Positions 1-7,462 of a DNA stretch of 35,332 bases are shown piece after piece. Numbering within the stretch: position 1 is the first letter of the stretch; the number at the start of each line of letters is the position of its first letter. The translations under genes and the position numbers were made by a program. Below the pieces are notes generated by a model that saw nothing but the letters and a program-made list of their open reading frames with translations, was not told the DNA's origin and did no database searches. Origin of the DNA: an uncultured Eubacterium sp. GTDB taxonomy: Bacteria; Bacillota; Clostridia; Lachnospirales; Lachnospiraceae. The stretch spans positions 1-35,332 of the forward strand of contig URGC01000007.1 in NCBI GenBank assembly GCA_900547255.1, written 5' to 3'.

Positions 1-442
1 GGAAGGCTTGTGCAGTTAGAAACGAAAAAGGCGCTCAGTTCGAGCGGAATTTGCACTTTCATATTTGAATCCATATTATATATATGTATATTAAGTCCTC
101 CATCATTAAATAAATCTATTGCCTCTAGTTTATTAACATCATATCTTTTAATAATTTCCAATCTAGTTCCATCATGATTTGTTTCTGGTATAAAATCAAT
201 AGTAAAAAATCCATAAAAATAATACTGTCTAGAACCTAAGATATATTTATAAATATACCCATCTATATATATATATTGGTTTGATTCACATCATTTTCAC
301 TTGAACCCTCATAATACAAGGTACAATGAAGCGTATTTCTTATATATTTTTTCATCGGAAATATATTTAAAATTCCTATTCCTATTAACACCAAAATAAT
401 AATCCATACAAAAATATATATTATTATATTTATTTTTCTCAT
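1..442 (-). pseudogene. Small membrane-anchored protein, frameshifted in a TA repeat, cut by the left edge
   Basis: An ATG at 442 (CAT at 440-442) opens a frame beginning MRKINIIIYIFVWIIILVLI, one hydrophobic N-terminal segment (about residues 5-28) that is either a membrane anchor or an uncleaved signal. After 59 codons it stops at TAG (263-265), just past a TA dinucleotide run at 264-276. The other frame then stays open from that run to base 1, reading YIDGYIYKYILGSRQYYFYG and onward. Removing one TA unit, or adding one base, would join the two into a single protein running off the window. I do not recognise the family. It lies 56 bases after the 170-aa gene on the same strand, so the two are probably co-transcribed. 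It may be a true frameshift, a phase-variable gene or an assembly error. Confidence 0.55.
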
Positions 443-498
443 AATTATAATCCCCTAAAATTCCCTTTACAAATATATTAAATTTCACGAATCAAAAA

Positions 499-1011
499 TC
501 ATTTCTGTAATCCACCGTTCTTCAATTCACTATCATAAAGATAAAATAAATTCAAATAATTTTTTAATTTTGATGTCCAATTATCAATCTCCTCTTTGTC
601 TATTCCTCTTAATATTTCTATTTTCATTTGGAGGAAATCGTCATTACAAATAATTTTGCCATCATTATTATCTACCAAAAGAAAAATTTTGCTGCCAGAT
701 AAAAATTTTGCGGTATGCTCTCTATAAAATACTTCTGACAAATCGTTCCGCTCAAGTAAATATGCATCACATGTTTCTTTAGTTACATTTTCAGCACGCA
801 TAAATCCTCTCATTTCCACTATTGTCTCTTCATAATTAATGGGCTTCAAACTGAATATTTCTTTAAGAGCAATGAATAATTCATCACATGTCTTATATGG
901 CATAATAATCTGGCCGCCATATTTTCCCATTAATTTCATAAAAAAATCTGAGGAATAAGGAGTTATTTCCAAATCATCTTTTTTACCTCCAAAAAGCCAT
1001 TTTTTAAACAT
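499..1011 (-). CDS. Hypothetical protein, 170 aa
   Basis: An intact soluble protein of 170 residues that I do not recognise. It starts MFKKWLFGGKKDD, with an AAAGGA ribosome site about ten bases before the ATG. It has no signal peptide or membrane segment. The body is mixed charged and hydrophobic (for example KIFLLVDNNDGKI near residue 110), which suggests an alpha/beta fold, and a hydrophobic stretch NYLNLFYLY lies near the C-terminus. It is the first gene of a minus-strand pair with the broken anchored protein at 1-442 and diverges from the kinase operon at 1211. A pair of one small soluble and one small anchored protein recalls orphan immunity-type genes, but no motif supports that. Confidence 0.6.
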   Translation of the reverse strand: MFKKWLFGGKKDDLEITPYSSDFFMKLMGKYGGQIIMPYKTCDELFIALKEIFSLKPINYEETIVEMRGFMRAENVTKETCDAYLLERNDLSEVFYREHTAKFLSGSKIFLLVDNNDGKIICNDDFLQMKIEILRGIDKEEIDNWTSKLKNYLNLFYLYDSELKNGGLQK

Positions 1012-1094
1012 AATGTTAATTCCTTTTCGTGTTACTTTTTACGTTGATGTTACCAGCTATATATCATTTTCCACCCAGAAAAACAATACTTTAT

Positions 1095-1183
1095 GTCTAT
1101 AACGACATTTTTGCTACAAATTTGTTGATTTTTTGTCGTCTTAGACACAGACAATTGAATTTCACTCATTATATCTATATAAT
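1095..1183 (+). promoter_or_regulatory. Promoter and upstream dyad of the sensor kinase operon
   Basis: A -35 TTGAAT (1155-1160), a 17-base spacer and a perfect -10 TATAAT (1178-1183) precede the kinase start at 1211. Just upstream is a long inverted repeat, 1095-1146. Its outer arms are GTCTA/TAGAC and its inner arms ACGACA/TGTCGT, separated by symmetric two-base gaps; the centre holds the palindrome ACAAATTTGT. The dyad sits where an activator or an autoregulating response regulator could bind. Which protein binds is unknown. Confidence 0.55.
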
Positions 1184-1210
1184 TATTTGATATAAAGGGG
1201 GGATTTCTAT

Positions 1211-2512
1211 ATGTTGAGTAATATAATAACCTTTATTATAGAAGGTCTTATTGCTGCTTTCTTTCTTAACAGGACATTCATCAATACCAAAAGCAGATAT
1301 CAGAAAAGTGCAGCTTTCATAATTGGCTATGGGATTCTGACAATTATATCATTCGCCCATATAATCCCTCTTAATCTGGCTGCATTTACAATTATCAATT
1401 TTCTTATTGTATACATAATATATACACCTGTTATCTCAGGTGCGATTTTCTATGCAATAATCATGACATGTGTTATGGGATTTTCTGAGCTTTTATTCAG
1501 CAGCATTGCAGATAATTTTCAGATTAGTCCTATGCTTAATGATAAATCAATATTTCTATTCTTTATACTTAGCAAATCATCATATTTCATATTACTTCTG
1601 GTTGTATCAAGACTGACCCATAATAATGACAGTTCAAAACACAATGCCGGCAAAAATATATCTTTTGCCGATGTCATTCTTATTGTCATAACATTACTGA
1701 CTCTTGTTGAAATGTTCTGCCTATATCACATTATGTGTAATGCAATTCTTTCAGTAATTGATTCCAATATGATTATATTATGCTGTATCTGCACTATAGT
1801 CATAGATATAACATTAGTTTGGTTTATGTATTATATGACTGCCAGAAATAATGAACTCCTACAGCTTCATCTTCAGCTACAGTCTGAAATTGAACGTAAC
1901 AGCACATATCAGCTTCTTGAAACCTCATATGAAAATCAACAGATTATGATTCATGATATGAAAAATCATCTTAACACAATTATGAATCTGATATCTGATA
2001 CACAATCTGATGATGCAAAGTCATATATTAATTCTCTTATAACATCTAAGGAATTTAATACTAAGACTAAATACTGCACTGACACAAGACTTAATACTAT
2101 TTTTAACAGATATATCATGATGGCTGATAGTTTATCGATAAAATGTAACATAGATGCATATAATTCCAACACTTGTTTTATCAAATCAAGCCATCTTACA
2201 TCAATAATATGTAATCTGTTAGATAATGCTATAGCGGCATGTTCCAATGCACCTGACCCACATATTGACATTAAGATTACGCCAGTCGCAACAAGCAACA
2301 CAACATTTATATCTATAACCAATACATGTACTAACAAGCCTCTTACAGATGAAGCTGGCAATCTGATTACAAGTAATCAGGACACAATCCATCATGGTTA
2401 TGGACTAAAAAGCGTTAGCAAAATTGTATCTGAATATAACGGCAACATACAGACACATTATGATGATGAAAACAAAGTATTCTGCGTACTATTAACTTTG
2501 GAGGACAGGTAA
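1211..2512 (+). CDS. Sensor histidine kinase, GHKL/AgrC-like
   Basis: Membrane sensor kinase of the peptide-pheromone type (AgrC/ComD-like), 433 aa. The first 210 residues form six or seven membrane helices without a large extracellular domain, usual for kinases sensing small peptides or lipids. A short linker helix leads to the phosphorylation segment MIHDMKNHLNTI, with the likely phospho-acceptor His248. The GHKL ATPase domain follows, with an N-box at NLLDNAIAAC (about 332-341) and a G-box at HHGYGLKSV (about 395-403). The start has a GGGGGG ribosome site. The LytTR regulator begins two bases after the stop, so the two form one operon. No autoinducer peptide gene or AgrB-like protease was found nearby, so the signal is unknown. 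Confidence 0.88.
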   Translation: MLSNIITFIIEGLIAAFFLNRTFINTKSRYQKSAAFIIGYGILTIISFAHIIPLNLAAFTIINFLIVYIIYTPVISGAIFYAIIMTCVMGFSELLFSSIADNFQISPMLNDKSIFLFFILSKSSYFILLLVVSRLTHNNDSSKHNAGKNISFADVILIVITLLTLVEMFCLYHIMCNAILSVIDSNMIILCCICTIVIDITLVWFMYYMTARNNELLQLHLQLQSEIERNSTYQLLETSYENQQIMIHDMKNHLNTIMNLISDTQSDDAKSYINSLITSKEFNTKTKYCTDTRLNTIFNRYIMMADSLSIKCNIDAYNSNTCFIKSSHLTSIICNLLDNAIAACSNAPDPHIDIKITPVATSNTTFISITNTCTNKPLTDEAGNLITSNQDTIHHGYGLKSVSKIVSEYNGNIQTHYDDENKVFCVLLTLEDR

Positions 2513-2514
2513 TT

Positions 2515-3222
2515 ATGAGATTTGCAATATGTGATGATGAGATTACATCAAGGCAGGTTATTAAATCATATATAGAAGAATATTTTCAGAATAACAAACT
2601 TGGTCTGCCTGATATATGTGAATTTGAATCCGGAGAAGCTCTTCTTGACGATAACTCACATTTTGACATAGTATTCCTTGATATTGAAATGAATGGTATT
2701 AGTGGTATAAGTGTGGGCAGACGTATGTCAAAAACTGATAAGCATACTCTCTTCATTATTGTTACATCATATAATGATTACCTTGATGAGGCCATGAGTT
2801 TCCAGGCATTCAGATTTTTAAACAAGCCTGTTAATAAAACCCGTTTTATGCGGAATCTTCACGATGCCCTATATGTATCTAATACTAATAACGAAAGAAT
2901 CGCTATTGTCACTAAAAAAGAAGTCCTGACTATGTTCTCATCTGATATTATCATGATTGAGGTCTGCAACCGTAAAGTAAATGTCTATACTACTTATGGC
3001 AGCTATGAATCAAAAGAGCCGCTCACATATTACTCTGAGCGGCTTAATCCCAACATTTTCTTCCAGCCCAAAAAGGGTTTTCTTATCAACATGGGGTTTA
3101 TTGATTCATTTAACAATGATAAAGTATCTTTATTTCAAGGCAGATACCATGCTTATGTCACTGTCAGGAAATACAATGAGCTGAAAAATGCATATCTGAT
3201 GTATCTAAACAGCATAACATAA
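2515..3222 (+). CDS. LytTR-family response regulator
   Basis: Cytoplasmic response regulator of 235 aa, partner of the kinase just upstream. The receiver domain spans residues 1-120, with acidic residues Asp7 and Asp8, phospho-acceptor Asp56 in DIVFLDIEMN, Thr/Ser in IIVTSYND and Lys in LNKPVN. A LytTR DNA-binding domain fills about 130-232 (EVCNRKVNVYTTYGSYESKE, FFQPKKGFLINM). Such proteins bind paired direct repeats upstream of their targets. GGAGG lies at the end of the kinase gene before its ATG. A 9-bp inverted repeat inside the gene (AGCCGCTCA at 3017-3025, TGAGCGGCT at 3036-3044) could form a hairpin in the mRNA. The gene ends seven bases from the end of the convergent DUF819 gene. Confidence 0.9.
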   Translation: MRFAICDDEITSRQVIKSYIEEYFQNNKLGLPDICEFESGEALLDDNSHFDIVFLDIEMNGISGISVGRRMSKTDKHTLFIIVTSYNDYLDEAMSFQAFRFLNKPVNKTRFMRNLHDALYVSNTNNERIAIVTKKEVLTMFSSDIIMIEVCNRKVNVYTTYGSYESKEPLTYYSERLNPNIFFQPKKGFLINMGFIDSFNNDKVSLFQGRYHAYVTVRKYNELKNAYLMYLNSIT

Positions 3223-3229
3223 CCATTCC

Positions 3230-4405
3230 CTATCCAAACATGCTCATGAGGTTAGCGACAACTAATCCGCCACCAGTACCCACAATATAGCCGAGCAGCG
3301 CCATCATTATTCCGACTGGAACAAGGGCATTAGAGTATGCTCCGGCAAGAACCGGGGCTGTTGCAGTTCCACCTATGTTGGCAAGTGATGCAACACAGCA
3401 AGTGAATATATCCATCTTCAACAGCTTTGCAAGAATAACCATGATAACGACATGGATTATAAGAATTACAAAGCCTGCAAGCAGCCAGATATGTGCGTTA
3501 CCAACTGCACTGAGGTCTGCTCTTGATGCTATAAGAGCAATTACTATATACAACATAACATTAGATATCTCTTCAGTCCCCTTAATCTTACCAAATGGTG
3601 TGAGGGCGAATACAATTCCTAATACCGATACAATAAGCACTGTCCATGTTGTGCTGTCAAAGAACGAAAGCCTTGCATTAATCATGCTTCCAAGTTCCAT
3701 TGAAGCTGCTGACACGAAAAGTCCTGCACCTAATAAAAGAATAATGTTCTGCCATGCAATAGGCTTTGTGTCAGCTTTAGCCTCTTCCTCAAGAGCTGCT
3801 CCAACACCATCTATAATACTTGTATCAGCTTTAGTCCATCTGTTGAACTTCTCATGGTTGCCAATAGCCCATAAAAGGAACATAACATATAGAGTTGCAC
3901 AGATAGAATCTATAACAAGTGCATACGCCATTGTTGATTCATCTACCTGAAGGGCTGCCTGAATGGCAAGCATGTTGCCGCCTCCGCCCATCCAGCTTCC
4001 GCATAATGCTCCGAGTGCCTTCCACGCACCTTCACCCAATATCTGGTGGAATATGGCATATGATGCGACAAATCCTAATCCGATAGACAATGTCGCAGCA
4101 AAGAAACCTATAAGCATCTTAGGTCCTAATTTTACAATCTTTTTAAGGTCACAGCGAAGCAGCATTATGAACAGCATCGCATACAATATTGGATTTTTAA
4201 CTGATTTATATACTGCACTTGTGGCACTAAGATCCCATAACCTGACTGTACACAGAATCATAAGCCCGAGGTATATAAGAACAATCGGTGGAGCAAAGTT
4301 AAAGAAAACCTTAGCCTTTTTGCCTTTGAATATCTTCGGTAAATTGACTAATACCGCAGAGACAAGAATAAGCACTGCGAGATACATAAAACCATCTTTT
4401 ATCAT
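3230..4405 (-). CDS. DUF819 family membrane protein (YjcL-like)
   Basis: Integral membrane protein of 391 aa with about ten hydrophobic helices and glycine-rich breaks such as WMGGGGNMLAIQAAL and ANIGGTATAPVLAGAYSN. The length, the pattern and the opening segment with NFAPPIVLIYLGL match the DUF819 (YjcL) family, whose members resemble transporters but have no established substrate. A cytosolic acidic loop (near EEEAKADTKP) splits it into two halves of similar architecture, suggesting an inverted-repeat transporter fold. AAAGGAG precedes the ATG. It lies 123 bases after the GH28 gene on the same strand and may be the last member of the MarR-exporter-GH28 operon, which would make it a candidate permease for the enzyme's substrate or product. 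That role is inference only. Confidence 0.8.
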   Translation of the reverse strand: MIKDGFMYLAVLILVSAVLVNLPKIFKGKKAKVFFNFAPPIVLIYLGLMILCTVRLWDLSATSAVYKSVKNPILYAMLFIMLLRCDLKKIVKLGPKMLIGFFAATLSIGLGFVASYAIFHQILGEGAWKALGALCGSWMGGGGNMLAIQAALQVDESTMAYALVIDSICATLYVMFLLWAIGNHEKFNRWTKADTSIIDGVGAALEEEAKADTKPIAWQNIILLLGAGLFVSAASMELGSMINARLSFFDSTTWTVLIVSVLGIVFALTPFGKIKGTEEISNVMLYIVIALIASRADLSAVGNAHIWLLAGFVILIIHVVIMVILAKLLKMDIFTCCVASLANIGGTATAPVLAGAYSNALVPVGIMMALLGYIVGTGGGLVVANLMSMFG

Positions 4406-4419
4406 CTAATATATCTCCT

Positions 4420-4512
4420 TTAGGTTATAGATATGTCTGTAAAAACATCTGCATTTACATATTCTTTAGTGCTTCTAACAGATAATCCCATATTGTTGCC
4501 CTGTTTATCCAT
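4420..4512 (-). CDS. Possible 30-aa small ORF between GH28 and DUF819 genes
   Basis: A 31-codon frame starting MDKQGNNMGL and ending TDISIT lies between the GH28 stop and the DUF819 start. Its stop codon directly abuts the AAAGGAG site of the DUF819 gene, an arrangement that would allow translational coupling. The ribosome site before its own ATG is weak (ACAGG). It resembles nothing I know, so it could be a leader peptide or chance. Confidence 0.25.
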   Translation of the reverse strand: MDKQGNNMGLSVRSTKEYVNADVFTDISIT

Positions 4513-4528
4513 ACGGTATACCTGTGTA

Positions 4529-5770
4529 TTATTCTGCTCCGGTGTGCATTCCAGGCGTATATCTGCCTGTCTCTGTTATGTTATTATCCTCCAGTTTTAT
4601 ATCAGACAACCTGTACTGATTGTCGTCTTCCATAACATTATAATAAATGTCACACTCACATTCACATTTTCTCATAACAATATGCTCTGCATATGATAAT
4701 GGAATATCTTTCCTGTCCTTCAAATCATAAAATTGTGTCCACGGATTGATGTTGATAAAGCTGCAAATCCTGCCACGCACCTCCTCAACAGTTATATATT
4801 CATAACGCTGTGGTGTGTCTGGACGCATCTTCAGCCATAAAAGATTATACCCATTATCTATGCGGATATGTCTCATAATTACATTTTTATTATGAACGGA
4901 TTCCGAGCCACATGTCAGACATCCATGACAGAAGCCATACTGGCAGTCTTCTATGATTATACGCTCATTAATTCCATTCTCCGGCAGGCTGTCAGCCCAC
5001 GGACCTTTGCCGCCTTTCAATGCCACTGCATCATCATTCACTTCAATAACGCATCCCTTTATCAGAATATCGCTGCACACGTCTATATCAACCGCATCTG
5101 TGCTTGGCGCTTTAACTGGCGTTCTCGGACTATATATGTGGCAGTTAAGATATTTTACATGATTGCTTTTGTATATGTGATTAGTCCAGAACTGTGAATT
5201 GCACATATGAAGTCCTGCAACAGTGATATTTGTGCTGTCAGAGATATATACAAGGCGGGCACGCTGTTCATCCTTATTCGTACATTCAGGATTCCAGCTT
5301 CTTCTCTGCCAGAATGCTCTCCACGACCTTGCGCCATTGCCATCTATTGTGCCTTCGCCACATATCACCATTCCATCAACGCCGTTAACATTGATAAGAG
5401 CTGGATAATACATGCAGTTCTCGCCCTCAATACGTGTCATCATTACTGGGTAATCAGATATGTCATCACTACCTCTAAGCACGCCGCCCTTACAGATGTA
5501 AAGATTAACTCCCTGCTTAAAAAACAGTGCGCCTGTCATGTAAATTCCCTGTGGCACAACTATCACACCGCCGCCATTGTCTGCAACGGTGTCGATAAGC
5601 TGCTGGAATCTGGCAGTATATACCACGCTTTCCTCTGTATATGCCACATCCTTTATACCATAATCTGTTATTACATACTGTGTACCAAGCTGTTCTAACT
5701 CCGGTACGCTATCATCATAAAACCATTTGTCTATAATAGTTCCATCTGGAAATGTGTCTGTCATCTGCAT
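4529..5770 (-). CDS. Glycoside hydrolase family 28, polygalacturonase-like
   Basis: Right-handed beta-helix hydrolase of the pectin-degrading GH28 family, 413 aa. Motifs appear in family order: GTIDGNG, STDAVDID (the usual NTDG motif), NDDAVALKGG (the paired catalytic aspartates), and CHGCLTCGSES in place of the usual GHG block. There is no signal peptide, so the enzyme probably acts in the cytosol on short oligogalacturonides or related uronides that have been imported. The start was placed at the ATG at 5770, which has GGGGGAG eight bases upstream; a GTG at 5791 is in frame but contains that ribosome site. It begins 34 bases after an ABC exporter gene and is likely co-transcribed with it. 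Exo- versus endo-action and the exact substrate cannot be told from sequence. Confidence 0.85.
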   Translation of the reverse strand: MQMTDTFPDGTIIDKWFYDDSVPELEQLGTQYVITDYGIKDVAYTEESVVYTARFQQLIDTVADNGGGVIVVPQGIYMTGALFFKQGVNLYICKGGVLRGSDDISDYPVMMTRIEGENCMYYPALINVNGVDGMVICGEGTIDGNGARSWRAFWQRRSWNPECTNKDEQRARLVYISDSTNITVAGLHMCNSQFWTNHIYKSNHVKYLNCHIYSPRTPVKAPSTDAVDIDVCSDILIKGCVIEVNDDAVALKGGKGPWADSLPENGINERIIIEDCQYGFCHGCLTCGSESVHNKNVIMRHIRIDNGYNLLWLKMRPDTPQRYEYITVEEVRGRICSFININPWTQFYDLKDRKDIPLSYAEHIVMRKCECECDIYYNVMEDDNQYRLSDIKLEDNNITETGRYTPGMHTGAE

Positions 5771-5804
5771 TAAAACAACTCCCCCACTCACTTAATCTTT
5801 ACTA

Positions 5805-7451
5805 TCAGACCGCAATTATTCTTCCTGTCTTGGCATTGACCCTATGAGATATTGATATAACAGTTCTGTTCTCTGATACCCTCTTTAATGCATCAAGAAC
5901 CTGTTTTTCAGTCTGTGCATCAAGATTAGCAGTTATCTCATCAAGCAGAAGAAGCTTTGGCTTTGCCACTGCGGCTCTTGCAATTGAGAGAAGCTGCCAC
6001 TGTCCCTGTGAGAACAGCTCTGGTGTACATGGCGTATCATATCCATTATCAAAATTCATAATATCATCATCAAGACCAGCCAGTCTTGCCGCATCCCTGA
6101 CATCTTCCATGCTTATAGAACTGTCATACAGTGTAATCTGGTCTTTAACAGTTCCCGGAACCATATGGAATGTCTGTTCAACATAACCAAACAGCTTACG
6201 TTTATCATCATCTGGAATATCATATGTACTGATACCACCAATACGTACCTCGCCCTTCTGAGGTTCATATAAGCCAAGCAGAAGCTTGAATATAGTACTC
6301 TTACCAGCTCCTGTCCTTCCTGAAAGTGTAACCTGCTCTCCCTCATTGACATAGAAGCTGAGATTTTTAAGTACATCTTTTTCATCATATCCAAATGTTA
6401 CATCATTAAATTCTACATATGGCACATTTTTTTCATCGGCAGAATCTGTCTGTCCCGTTTTGATGTCCGATTTGTTCAATAATTCATCCTGTGCAAAGAA
6501 CTCATTAATTCTGTGTACACCTGCAATTGCTGACTGTATTGTCTGAATCTCCATACCGAGACTCTCTACTGGTGAAAATATCTGTGATATATAGTTAATT
6601 ACAGCAACTGCTGTACCTGCTGACATTCCAAATAATGCAAGAACATCTGCGTTGCCTGACGCTGAGAATAACATAACAACTGCAACAACAACCGCATTAA
6701 GTATCAATATTACTGGCGAATATATAGCATCATAAAAGTTAGTTTTCTCTACAGCCTTATAACTCTCATCAATATAAGTATCATAACGCTGTGCCATATA
6801 TTTTTCTTTTCCAAGGCAGTGAATTGTTCTTATATTGTGAAGAGTCTCTGGCACATGGCCTGAGGCACGTCCCACAGCTCTACGGTTTTCAATCTGCGCT
6901 GCAAGCATATTCTTCTGTACCACTCTTGTAAACAAAAATATAAATGGAAGTGAAATCAAAAGAACTATTGCAAGTCCCTGATTCTTAAACCATATAACTG
7001 CAAGAATACTTATAATCTTGCACACATCTGCAAACATACTTATAATTCCAGATGTGAAAAGGTTCTCGACTGTATCAACATCACCAACAAATCTTGATAC
7101 AACAGTTCCCGGCTCCTGATTATTCAGGCAATCTGCTGTCAGATGAACATATTTGTCCATAAGACTGCTTCTCAATGAATGGGTAATCTTCTGTCCAAAC
7201 ACTGTAAGCAGACCTTCTCTTGCACTCTCTGTAAGTCCTGTAACCGCTGTAAACAGGAAATACATCATAACAAGCATAATTGAAACATCCCCACCGCCTG
7301 TAATTGTATCTATCAGTCTGGCAAGAACAAGTGGTGGTATAAGTGCGGCAACAACTGCACCTGTCACAGTCACAACAATACCTAAAGATAATAATATATG
7401 TTCTTTAACAGTATTTAAAATAACATTTTTTACATTTCTGTTCTTATTCAT
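5805..7451 (-). CDS. ABC exporter subunit, permease fused to ATPase (second half of pair)
   Basis: Type IV ABC transporter half of 548 aa: six membrane helices (about 1-320), then an ATPase domain. Walker A is SGRTGAGKST, Walker B LLLLDE with catalytic Glu505, and the switch histidine is His536. The signature is FSQGQ (480-484) instead of LSGGQ, so this subunit supplies the defective signature to the dimer's degenerate site. The protein ends 12 residues after the switch histidine (HRVNAKTGRIIAV), some 30 residues shorter than most relatives, followed by tandem stops TGA TAG. The start is the ATG at 7451 with AGGAGG seven bases upstream; an upstream in-frame start would overlap the partner gene. 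It follows that gene by 11 bases. The substrate is unknown. Confidence 0.87.
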   Translation of the reverse strand: MNKNRNVKNVILNTVKEHILLSLGIVVTVTGAVVAALIPPLVLARLIDTITGGGDVSIMLVMMYFLFTAVTGLTESAREGLLTVFGQKITHSLRSSLMDKYVHLTADCLNNQEPGTVVSRFVGDVDTVENLFTSGIISMFADVCKIISILAVIWFKNQGLAIVLLISLPFIFLFTRVVQKNMLAAQIENRRAVGRASGHVPETLHNIRTIHCLGKEKYMAQRYDTYIDESYKAVEKTNFYDAIYSPVILILNAVVVAVVMLFSASGNADVLALFGMSAGTAVAVINYISQIFSPVESLGMEIQTIQSAIAGVHRINEFFAQDELLNKSDIKTGQTDSADEKNVPYVEFNDVTFGYDEKDVLKNLSFYVNEGEQVTLSGRTGAGKSTIFKLLLGLYEPQKGEVRIGGISTYDIPDDDKRKLFGYVEQTFHMVPGTVKDQITLYDSSISMEDVRDAARLAGLDDDIMNFDNGYDTPCTPELFSQGQWQLLSIARAAVAKPKLLLLDEITANLDAQTEKQVLDALKRVSENRTVISISHRVNAKTGRIIAV

Positions 7452-7462
7452 AATACTGCCTC

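Noticed and set aside
1966..2361. Minus-strand open frame of 131 codons inside the sensor kinase gene
   Set aside because: It lies wholly inside a well-supported gene on the other strand, has no ribosome site and gives a low-complexity hydrophobic product; it is a shadow frame.
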